A stretch of DNA of 34,406 bases from the NCBI GenBank assembly GCA_023443925.1, contig JAEZSL010000188.1, positions 1 through 34,406 on the forward strand, read 5' to 3'. A model generated the notes under the pieces. That model was not told the DNA's origin, did no database searches, and saw only the letters and a list, made by a program, of their open reading frames with translations. Shown here piece by piece: positions 18,087 to 26,233 of this stretch; the first letter of the stretch is position 1; each line of letters starts with the position of its first letter. Source of the DNA: Bacillota bacterium. GTDB lineage: Bacteria > Bacillota_A > Clostridia > Lachnospirales > Lachnospiraceae. A program made the position numbers and the translations under genes.

Positions 18087-18150
18087 AAAGAGATAATATA
18101 TAATAGGGAAAAAGAAATAATATATAATAGGGAAAAAGAAATAGGAATAG
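18087..18150 (+). repeat. Tandem repeat of a 24-bp AT-rich unit after the oxidoreductase gene
   Basis: Two 24-bp copies (18087-18110 and 18111-18134; core AATATATAATAGGGAA) differ at one base, and a partial third follows to about 18150. A related string, AAAAGAGATAATATA, lies inside the coding region at about 18023-18037. The rest of the spacer to 18286 is AT-rich with nothing further recognisable. Confidence 0.8.
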
Positions 18151-18286
18151 ATATGACTAGTAATAAATTAATCAAAATCTACAAATTAATTACAGCTATA
18201 TCAAAAGACAAAGATTAAATGAAATTAATCTGAGCATAATAAATAATATAAAAGATAAGAATTGCATATGAGGGATAACTATATAG

Positions 18287-18327
18287 AAACCGCCAGCTTT
18301 TTGATAATACAAATAGATGGCGGTTTT
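18287..18327 (+). terminator. Terminator between convergent genes
   Basis: AAACCGCCA (18287-18295) pairs with TGGCGGTTT (18318-18326) over a 22-nt loop and runs into TTTTGTT. It would end transcription of the oxidoreductase gene. On the minus strand the hairpin is followed by only a weak T tract. Confidence 0.7.
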
Positions 18328-18366
18328 GTTATAAAATGGATGGCTCCTGTTTCTTTGAATAAGGAG

Positions 18367-18825
18367 TTACCTAAGTTTTTTACCTTCTTCTAATAATTCC
18401 GCGGCTTTTCTGATACGGTTCAATCTGGTTTCGGGACGCTTTGCCGATATAATCCAGCTAACATACTCCTTTTGTGCTGTAAAGGACAATGCCTCGAAAT
18501 TGGACAAGGCATTTATATAATTTTTCATAGATTCGGAAAAATCTTCGGGTATTACGACAGAACGTTCTTCTTCATCTTTCTCAACAGTTACCATTATTTC
18601 ATCACCAAATCCTTTACCGATTTTATTGCGGATATCCTGTGTAAGACCAAGAAGATAACAACCGCCCATATATACGATGGAGCCCCGGTATGGTATACCG
18701 TCGAAAGTTGCTTTTACTTTAACACGCTTCGCACCGAAGACCTCATTGACGTCAAAGGGAGGCTCAATATATGCGGCGTTTTTATTTTCATGCTGTTTAA
18801 TAACTGCCTTAAATTCCTGCTTCAA
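18367..18825 (-). CDS. DUF1905 / YdeI-OmdA domain protein
   Basis: The 152-residue protein joins an N-terminal DUF1905 domain (KRVKVKATFDGIPYRGSIV, LGLTQDIRNKIGKGFGDEI) to a C-terminal YdeI/OmpD-associated region (ALSFTAQKEYVSWIISAKRPETRLNRI). Such proteins are annotated as bacteriocin-protection proteins on the basis of Escherichia homologues, but the biochemical role is not established. No membrane segment or signal is visible, so it is cytoplasmic. The start is TTG 18825 on the minus strand, chosen because AAGGAGTGAT lies 7-8 nt upstream. It is a single gene facing the oxidoreductase gene. Confidence 0.85.
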   Translation of the reverse strand: MKQEFKAVIKQHENKNAAYIEPPFDVNEVFGAKRVKVKATFDGIPYRGSIVYMGGCYLLGLTQDIRNKIGKGFGDEIMVTVEKDEEERSVVIPEDFSESMKNYINALSNFEALSFTAQKEYVSWIISAKRPETRLNRIRKAAELLEEGKKLR

Positions 18826-19116
18826 TTTAAATCACTCCTTCCATTGTGTTAATGGATAAATAATAGTGTACATATTTAAAATATTATTTCATTAAGCCAG
18901 GATATATATACTTATGCAATGGATTATAACAGGTTATGTGGGTTTTCGCCAGAGCATATCTTATCATGCTTGCAGAGTTTAATTTTAGCAATTTGGGTCA
19001 AGCCGTAGCAATACAGTAATAAGATGAAAAACTCCTCTAAAAAGTAAACAGCTGATAATGTTAGATATACGTCTGCAAAACAAAAACAACCGGTATTTGC
19101 AGGCAAGTATGGTTTG
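18826..19116. other. Non-coding spacer between divergent genes
   Basis: This AT-rich spacer holds no convincing gene. It must contain the minus-strand promoter for the DUF1905 gene, which I could not place. A dyad, CTGCAAA (19073-19079) and TTTGCAG (19096-19102), sits next to the promoter of the plus-strand SDR gene and may be an operator. Confidence 0.5.
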
Positions 19117-19125
19117 TGATAGAAT
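19097..19125 (+). promoter_or_regulatory. Promoter of the SDR gene
   Basis: TAGAAT (19120-19125) with TGA directly upstream forms an extended -10, with TTGCAG (19097-19102) as a weak -35 at 17-nt spacing. The -35 coincides with the right arm of the CTGCAAA/TTTGCAG dyad. Confidence 0.5.
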
Positions 19126-19195
19126 AAAAATTATATAAATGGATTATTAAGGAAATAAGTAAATTTAATTGATAATGAAAGGCAGGCGGTTAAGT

Positions 19196-20017
19196 ATGAA
19201 ATATGCTTTTTTTACAGGCGCAACCGGAGGGCTAGGGACTCTTTGTATCAAAGCACTGTCGGAAACGAAGCATTGGACGGTCTTTGCAGCCGGAACAAAT
19301 ACGACAGCTTTGGAGAAATTAGAAAAGCTACCAAATGTCATTGCTGTCAAAATGGATGTAACAAAACAGGAAAGTGTGGATGCTGCCTGTCAATTGGTAA
19401 AGTCATATACGGACAAGCTGGATGCAGTAGTAAATTTTGCAGGCTTATCCTATTTTGCTTCTCTAATCGAAGGTGATAGTGTAAATGCGGTGGAAAGGCT
19501 GTTTAATGTCAATGTAATGGGTATGGTAAGAGTGAATTATGCTTTTTTTGAGCTGATCCGTAACGGACAGGGGCGGATCATTAACTGCAGTTCCGAGTCT
19601 GGCTGGATGACCCCCCAACCTTTTGCTGGTCCATATGTCTTATCAAAATATGCAGTGGAGGGATATAATGACAGCCTTCGCCGTGAGCTTTTATATTTAG
19701 GCATTCCCGTAATTAAAATCCAACCTGGTTCTTATGAAACGAATTTAACAAAACAGCTTAGCGATAATTTTGATAAATCTCTTTCGGAAACCAGATATTA
19801 TAAAAAACTTCTGAAAAAAATGAAACCCATGATGACCATGGAGTTAAATCAGAAAAATAATCCGGAGCAGCTTGTTAAAACTGTATTAAAGTCGATGGAG
19901 TCCAGGCATCCCCGTTCTAAATACAGAGTTGGAACCGGTAAACTGCTTGCTCTGCTGGAGATATTTCCGGATAGTATGATAGATTTTATATATAAACTAA
20001 TTTTCGGCAGGGTATAG
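19196..20017 (+). CDS. Short-chain dehydrogenase/reductase
   Basis: The 273-residue SDR has the nucleotide motif TGATGGLG near the N-terminus, NFAG, NCSSESG with the catalytic Ser, and YVLSKYAVEG with the Tyr-Lys pair. The sequence after it (PGSYETNLTKQL) and the length resemble 17-beta-hydroxysteroid-dehydrogenase-like SDRs. The substrate is unknown. ATG 19196 was chosen over TTG 19169 and ATG 19175 because the protein then starts directly at the first beta strand (MKYAFFTGATGG). The ribosome site (GGCGG) is only fair. It stands alone on the plus strand and converges with the polyferredoxin gene. Confidence 0.85.
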   Translation: MKYAFFTGATGGLGTLCIKALSETKHWTVFAAGTNTTALEKLEKLPNVIAVKMDVTKQESVDAACQLVKSYTDKLDAVVNFAGLSYFASLIEGDSVNAVERLFNVNVMGMVRVNYAFFELIRNGQGRIINCSSESGWMTPQPFAGPYVLSKYAVEGYNDSLRRELLYLGIPVIKIQPGSYETNLTKQLSDNFDKSLSETRYYKKLLKKMKPMMTMELNQKNNPEQLVKTVLKSMESRHPRSKYRVGTGKLLALLEIFPDSMIDFIYKLIFGRV

Positions 20018-20040
20018 GTATTAGATTTTAACTTATTTTT

Positions 20041-20133
20041 CGCCAGGTGCGGCAATGTTTATTATGAGACGTGAAGACAGCACCACGCATGTATCTGTTA
20101 TGAGTACATGGTTATGGTGCCTACTTCCTGGCG
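20041..20133. other. Structured multi-stem element between convergent genes
   Basis: Three nested perfect stems are visible: CGCCAGG (20041-20047)/CCTGGCG (20127-20133), GCACCA (20080-20085)/TGGTGC (20115-20120), and CATGTA (20088-20093)/TACATG (20105-20110). The GCACC strand could instead pair with a second GGTGC at 20046-20050, so two exclusive folds exist. No T tract follows on either strand, so it is not a simple terminator. I do not recognise an RNA family. Confidence 0.55.
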
Positions 20134-20171
20134 CTGCCTTTGAGCTTTAAAGTAATGCAGCTGGTTATACG

Positions 20172-20888
20172 TTATTTAAACTTTCTTTTTAGAACGTTTG
20201 CTTTACAGTTTTTAAGGCATTCACCGCAATGGATACATTCACTGGAGTTCCATTTACCATTTTTAACCATTTTGGCAACATCCAGTCCCATAATGCAGAC
20301 TTCGCTGCATTTTTGACAACCGGTACACTTATCTTTGACGGGATTAAATTTCAGATGAGGGAGTTTAAATAAATTCATAATATGGATACCTATATAATTA
20401 AGGATATACATAGGACAAAAATAACGGCACCATACACGTTTTCCGAATATTACACAGATAAGGATTATGGAACCGGTAATAACATAATACAAAAACAGAC
20501 CGTGCATACTGTCCATAGTTACCTTGGTATCCTCCATATGATAGAATATGCCAACCTCTCTAAAACCTTTTTGAAGGATTGGTAAAAAAATTAATATTAA
20601 AAAAATCGTTCCGGTAATATATTTCAGATTGATTCTTTTATGTTTTAATGGCTTTGATTTTTTTTCTTTATCCGGAAGGGCGTCCTGCAATGCACCAAAA
20701 GGACATATGTAACCGCACCAGGCTGCTCCAAGAAACACGGATGAAATTGTCATTAACGCATATATAATGTGCATAACAGAAAAAGTATTTTCAAATCCAG
20801 CCTGAATAAGCAATACCGGTGAAAAATAATTCAAAGTGACGGGTAATAAAAAAAACGTAATAAAACTGAAATATTTTCTTAGTTTCAT
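20172..20888 (-). CDS. Membrane polyferredoxin, NapH-like 4Fe-4S protein
   Basis: The 238-residue protein has about four to five membrane segments and two CxxxCP motifs at their ends (WCGYICPFG and WCRYFCPMY), typical of NapH/Fer4_5 proteins. Two cytoplasmic 4Fe-4S clusters follow: CTGCQKCSEVC and CIHCGECLKNC. It would pass electrons across or along the membrane to an unknown partner. The minus-strand start ATG 20888 has AAAGGAAT about 8 nt upstream. A hairpin with a T tract lies in its putative leader. It is divergent from a membrane-bound LuxR regulator, which may control it. Confidence 0.9.
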   Translation of the reverse strand: MKLRKYFSFITFFLLPVTLNYFSPVLLIQAGFENTFSVMHIIYALMTISSVFLGAAWCGYICPFGALQDALPDKEKKSKPLKHKRINLKYITGTIFLILIFLPILQKGFREVGIFYHMEDTKVTMDSMHGLFLYYVITGSIILICVIFGKRVWCRYFCPMYILNYIGIHIMNLFKLPHLKFNPVKDKCTGCQKCSEVCIMGLDVAKMVKNGKWNSSECIHCGECLKNCKANVLKRKFK

Positions 20889-20977
20889 ATAAAGATTCCT
20901 TTCAAATAAAATAAGCGCGCATATGTATACTTAACATTGAATCTTATTTAAAACAATAAGTAAAACACCTAAGTTTA

Positions 20978-21009
20978 GCGATAAAAAAAGAATAGGGGAT
21001 TCTCCCTAT
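20978..21009 (-). terminator. Minus-strand intrinsic terminator upstream of the polyferredoxin gene
   Basis: On the minus strand ATAGGG (21009-21004) pairs with CCCTAT (20997-20992) across a 6-nt loop and is followed by TTCTTTTTTTATC. It lies about 90 bp upstream of the polyferredoxin start, where a terminator would act as a leader attenuator or block antisense RNA. Confidence 0.55.
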
Positions 21010-21081
21010 CCTTGTTTACTGACGGTTTATGTATTATTGAAGCATATTCTTCCTAAAATACCATTCCTAGAAAGGACTATC

Positions 21082-21987
21082 ATGAACGATATAGCTTTTT
21101 TATTAAACAGTATTTCTCTCTTTATCGGAGCAGCTTCCATATCCATTTTAATTTTTATAAACCGCAATTATAAAAATACGTCACTGAAATTATTTATAGG
21201 TCTAGATATTTCTTTATTTCTCATTCAAAGTGCGATAGCCCTCAATACATATATGGACCGGATTGCAGAAAGCGGAGGCCCAATTAATATTCTAAGCATG
21301 TTTTTTGATGCTGCCGGTACTTCCTTCAGCAGTTTATTCGGTTTATTACTAATAAACTCATTTCTTGGAAAAGAATTTGCCAAAACGACAAAAATATTTA
21401 TTCTGCTCCTTTCCGGTTTTCAATTCGCTGCCATAATTATCTGTTATTGGAGCAACTTAATCTATTTGGAATATGCGGTGAAAATTTCGGTAATAGCAGT
21501 TATACTAATCGAGATTATTATGGTATTAGTAAATTATAAATTAATCGGCAACAAGGATTTAAGAAAAGCATTTCATATTATTATAGTTATAACACTGTGC
21601 TTTTTTCCTTTATTAGTATTTGAAGCCATACGCAACTACATTCTTTTGTTTAAAGGTATGACGCTGCTTAAATTATTATCAATGCCGGCGTTTTTTTTCG
21701 CAATCAATTCATTTTTTCTTGTGTTTGCAAATCAATATTTTAATACACCTGCCTTTATTGAAAATAACAAATTAACAGATTATTTTATTAAGAAATATTC
21801 AATTACAAGTAAAGAAACAGAAGTAATTGAATTTCTTTTATCTGGTCTAACCTATAAGCAAACAGCCGAAAAGCTTTATATTGCCAATAAAACAGTGGAT
21901 AATCATATACAGAATATATATAAAAAATTAGAAGTAACCAACAAGATACAGTTATTTAACCTCATCCGGTCAAAAGAAAAGAAGTAA
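21082..21987 (+). CDS. Membrane-anchored LuxR-type transcriptional regulator
   Basis: The 301-residue protein has about seven hydrophobic segments across residues 1-230 and a C-terminal LuxR/GerE helix-turn-helix (ITSKETEVIEFLLSGLTYKQ to NKTVDNHIQNIYKKLEV). DNA binding would therefore occur at the membrane, with the N-terminal part as a sensor of unknown signal. ATG 21082 has AAAGGA at 21071-21076. An in-frame ATG at 21037 lacks a ribosome site. It is divergent from the polyferredoxin gene and its stop codon abuts that of the convergent AraC gene with no spacer. Its target is not known; the divergent gene is the simplest candidate. Confidence 0.88.
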   Translation: MNDIAFLLNSISLFIGAASISILIFINRNYKNTSLKLFIGLDISLFLIQSAIALNTYMDRIAESGGPINILSMFFDAAGTSFSSLFGLLLINSFLGKEFAKTTKIFILLLSGFQFAAIIICYWSNLIYLEYAVKISVIAVILIEIIMVLVNYKLIGNKDLRKAFHIIIVITLCFFPLLVFEAIRNYILLFKGMTLLKLLSMPAFFFAINSFFLVFANQYFNTPAFIENNKLTDYFIKKYSITSKETEVIEFLLSGLTYKQTAEKLYIANKTVDNHIQNIYKKLEVTNKIQLFNLIRSKEKK

Positions 21988-22767
21988 TTAAATCTTTTCC
22001 CGATATTCGCTGGGAGTATATCCGCAGTGGGCTTTAAACAGCCGGTTAAAATGACATATATTCTGAAAGCCGGAATCGTAAGCAGCCTGACGGATAGTTA
22101 CGGCTTCATTGTTCATGAGATATTTTGCTTTTTGTATTCTTGCCTGTATCAATTCTTCCTTGGGAGTACTGTTAAAAAAAAGTGTATAATATTTATAAAG
22201 CTGGCTTTTTCCGATATTTAATATTTTGCACAGCTGCTCCACGGTCCAGGGCTGTTCGCAATTCTTAAACATCTGTTCCCGCAGACTCAGCAGTTCCGGG
22301 TAAATACTCTGCCGCTGTTCGGCAGGAATGGCTTCCCGGAGCTGATCACGGCGCAGCAGGATCAACAGCTGTTTTATATAAAGATCCAGCATTTGTTCAG
22401 AATTGGATAATTTATTAAGAAATTCCTGATAGATCTTTTTTATGAGCCAGTTCAGTTCTTCCACATTGTCCGGGTAAAAAACAGTATTCTGTTTTATGGT
22501 ATACTCCTTCATTGCCTCTGGTTCACAAAAAAAATGCACATAACTGTTAAAAAATTCATTGTCTGCCTGATAATGATGATATGTTCCCGGAGGATAAAGA
22601 ATACAGGCACCGGACTTTGCCTTTACCGGACTTTGTCCTGGAAAATAAAATGTCATAGGCGATAATACAATCAAAAAAAGATAGCTGGCTGTACCGGACG
22701 GACGTAAGATAATATCACGATCCGGGTTATGAGTATGATAACCGCAAAAGTCAATTGTTAACACCAT
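21988..22767 (-). CDS. AraC family regulator with cupin-type sensor
   Basis: The 259-residue protein has an N-terminal cupin-like region (GACILYPPGTYHHYQADNEF) and a C-terminal AraC double helix-turn-helix (WTVEQLCKILNIGKSQLYKYYTLFF, then AAYDSGFQNICHFNRLFKAHCG, TPSEYR). Such proteins typically bind a sugar and switch on the adjacent carbohydrate gene. Here the divergent gene is an arabinofuranosidase 185 bp away. On the minus strand AGGAGG lies only 3 nt before ATG 22767 but 6 nt before the next codon, GTG 22764, so translation may really start at GTG. The difference is one residue. Confidence 0.9.
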   Translation of the reverse strand: MVLTIDFCGYHTHNPDRDIILRPSGTASYLFLIVLSPMTFYFPGQSPVKAKSGACILYPPGTYHHYQADNEFFNSYVHFFCEPEAMKEYTIKQNTVFYPDNVEELNWLIKKIYQEFLNKLSNSEQMLDLYIKQLLILLRRDQLREAIPAEQRQSIYPELLSLREQMFKNCEQPWTVEQLCKILNIGKSQLYKYYTLFFNSTPKEELIQARIQKAKYLMNNEAVTIRQAAYDSGFQNICHFNRLFKAHCGYTPSEYREKI

Positions 22768-22873
22768 TTACCTCCTTACCGACAATAAATAATTAATTTC
22801 TGTTTATGCTTCTGTTTATATTATAGTATAAGAATAACCGGAAGAAAAGTCAATATTATCAGAAATTATGTGA

Positions 22874-22901
22874 TTTTCATTTACTTATGAAATGATATAA
22901 T
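22874..22901 (+). promoter_or_regulatory. Promoter of the arabinofuranosidase gene
   Basis: TATAAT (22896-22901) preceded by TGA forms an extended -10. TTTTCA (22874-22879) is a possible -35 at 16-nt spacing. The weak -35 suits activation by the divergently encoded AraC protein. Confidence 0.6.
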
Positions 22902-22934
22902 TTAACTATCTTTTAAGACGAAAAATGCAGATAA

Positions 22935-24452
<1,518 letters not shown>

Positions 24453-24519
24453 ATATCTGAACCGGTTGGTTTTAGGTATCGGTTTTTAAATTTTATATCG
24501 AATTTGTTTCTTTGTAGTA

Positions 24520-24548
24520 TACGGCGTCTTTATTTTAAAGACGCCGTA
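24520..24548. other. Perfect 12-bp hairpin between convergent genes
   Basis: TACGGCGTCTTT (24520-24531) and AAAGACGCCGTA (24537-24548) flank a 5-nt loop. There is no T tract on either side, so it is not a standard terminator, though it may protect 3' ends of both transcripts. Downstream, CAGACTTC repeats imperfectly at 24571 and 24585. Confidence 0.6.
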
Positions 24549-24716
24549 ACTTATATCTGTATTCTTCTGTCAGACTTCAGGATTCAGACTTCGGGCTTCA
24601 GGCTTATCTTAAAGCATCGCTTTTCAGGTTAAAAGCTATTTGATACACGAAATAAGTATGGATATAATGGTTCTAATGACCCCGGCAATTAATCCCTGCA
24701 TTATAATGAATGCAGA

Positions 24717-26021
24717 CTATACTTTCTTGTTTTCCGGAAATAAAAGCTGTTTCAATTGATTATCATAGACCCATTTCGTACTGTATCTTTTTCTTACATT
24801 CCATTTTGCCTTTAAAACATTATTATGTTCCATTGCCATAAGAATTCTTCTGCCGTTATCTTCGTAGTATTCCAATTCGCCCGGATGGTAGCTTTCCTGG
24901 GTCGTAAAACCGAAATTTCTGGCATCCCATCTTAAAAAATATGCATCCAGGCCTTTCCCAAGCTCCTCTAATGCCGGCACTGCTTCATTCAGCACCAGAT
25001 AATTTCCTCTGCTGGCGGCTTCTAATACAGTAAGTCCAAAGGACTCGGAATAGGAGGGACAGATAAATAGGCTGGATAAAGAAAATAAATCCAGAACCGC
25101 TTTTCTGGGAATCCCGTTTGGATAACCCAGATCACTGGTAAATACCATATCTTCCTTCGAAAGACCGCAGGCCATACCAAACTTCCTGATTTGTTTCTTA
25201 TATTTAGCCGCCGGTATATCCATTGACGGAAATTCACAAAATACGACCTTTATCTCATAGGTACTTATATTCTTAAGTGCTCCTGCAAGCATGGCAACCT
25301 TCTCGAATTTTTTACCGGTTGTAAACCTTGCAGGATAGACAATCAGAATATCCGGTGTTATTAAATCTGTCTTATGGCTTAAGTCTTTGATTTCTTCACA
25401 CATATCTGCAAGAATATCCAAAGTATTATTCACTGTATGGCATTCATTTAAGCTCACCTTGTATTGTCTGGAAAGTGATTTCAGCCCGCAGGTTGTGGGA
25501 TAAATATAGGAGGTGTTAGCCAGGGGGGAGTATCTTGCCGAATGAGGCCATTCCACCATATTTGAGGACTGGCTTTCGTCCGGCAGGGAATGGGTCATGG
25601 CGATAAAGCGCAGTCCCGGCAGACGTTCGGCAGCATACCGTATTGCCACATTATGAAGTAAATGCCAGCCCTGATAAAGAATATCATGCAGCATACATAC
25701 CTCCACATCCTGTAATTTCATGATTAGGTCTTCACCGATTGTTTCTGCTTCTGCCATAAAGGTCGAATGTATCGATTTGCCCGGAGAGCTGTAGTCATGC
25801 CAGATTATTTGTTCCCCCTTATAGTGGTTGCATACCCTCACCCATTCGATTCTGGGATCCAGGTAGATCCCTTTTCTTTCCTCAAAATTCAGATCTTCGC
25901 ATACAAGCAGTTTAACTTCAATCCCTTCATCCAGCAGCATTTTGATATGTTCTGCAACAACATTTACAAGAGAATATACCGTTGAGAGGCCATTAAACAT
26001 GGTTAATATTCCAACTTTCAA
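24717..26021 (-). CDS. GT4-like glycosyltransferase
   Basis: The 434-residue protein has the two-domain GT-B layout. The N-terminus MKVGILTMFNG is a typical first strand. The C-terminal half contains ILIVYPARFTTGKKFEK and the family hallmark PSYSESFGLTVLEAASRG followed by EAVPALEELG. It would transfer a sugar from an activated donor; the acceptor is unknown. There is no membrane segment. The minus-strand start is TTG 26021, since the first strand begins there, with AGGCAGGA upstream. An extended -10 promoter lies about 30 bp before it. It is divergent from the Ser/Thr-rich anchor-A protein, which makes that protein a plausible glycosylation target, but this is inference. Confidence 0.85.
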   Translation of the reverse strand: MKVGILTMFNGLSTVYSLVNVVAEHIKMLLDEGIEVKLLVCEDLNFEERKGIYLDPRIEWVRVCNHYKGEQIIWHDYSSPGKSIHSTFMAEAETIGEDLIMKLQDVEVCMLHDILYQGWHLLHNVAIRYAAERLPGLRFIAMTHSLPDESQSSNMVEWPHSARYSPLANTSYIYPTTCGLKSLSRQYKVSLNECHTVNNTLDILADMCEEIKDLSHKTDLITPDILIVYPARFTTGKKFEKVAMLAGALKNISTYEIKVVFCEFPSMDIPAAKYKKQIRKFGMACGLSKEDMVFTSDLGYPNGIPRKAVLDLFSLSSLFICPSYSESFGLTVLEAASRGNYLVLNEAVPALEELGKGLDAYFLRWDARNFGFTTQESYHPGELEYYEDNGRRILMAMEHNNVLKAKWNVRKRYSTKWVYDNQLKQLLFPENKKV

Positions 26022-26048
26022 CTTATAGGTCCTGCCTTTTATTCATTT

Positions 26049-26057
26049 ATTATAGCA
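26049..26057 (-). promoter_or_regulatory. Extended -10 promoter of the glycosyltransferase gene
   Basis: On the minus strand TGC plus TATAAT (26054 to 26049) forms an extended -10, about 28 bp before the TTG start. The overlapping CATATGCTA also matches the sigma-K -10 pattern CATAnnnTA, but no AC-type -35 lies at the right distance. Confidence 0.5.
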
Positions 26058-26096
26058 TATGCAGGAGATAACATTACTTAGTAATAAAATCTGATT

Positions 26097-26125
26097 CACA
26101 TTATGTAAAATACTGTCATAAAATA
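26097..26125 (+). promoter_or_regulatory. Sigma-K-like promoter upstream of the anchor-A protein
   Basis: CACA (26097-26100), a 16-nt spacer and CATAAAATA (26117-26125) match the Bacillus sigma-K consensus mACm-N16-CATAnnnTA at every fixed position. The region is AT-rich, so chance matches are possible. The predicted leader is about 100 nt. Confidence 0.45.
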
Positions 26126-26233
26126 ATATATCATTCTATATTCATTGATACTTACCATGGGGTGTTTTGAGAGTGTTGATGATTCTGGATTACTATAAAC
26201 TGATTTTACGGAATTTATCTGAAGGAGGTTGTT

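Noticed and set aside
18472..18852. 126-residue plus-strand frame opposite the DUF1905 gene
   Set aside because: The minus-strand product has clear domain motifs and a ribosome site; this frame has neither.
20041..20133. Assignment of the structured element to a known riboswitch class
   Set aside because: I compared it from memory with c-di-GMP, lysine, THF, fluoride, ZTP and cobalamin patterns and found no conserved core; its position at two 3' ends also argues against a standard riboswitch.
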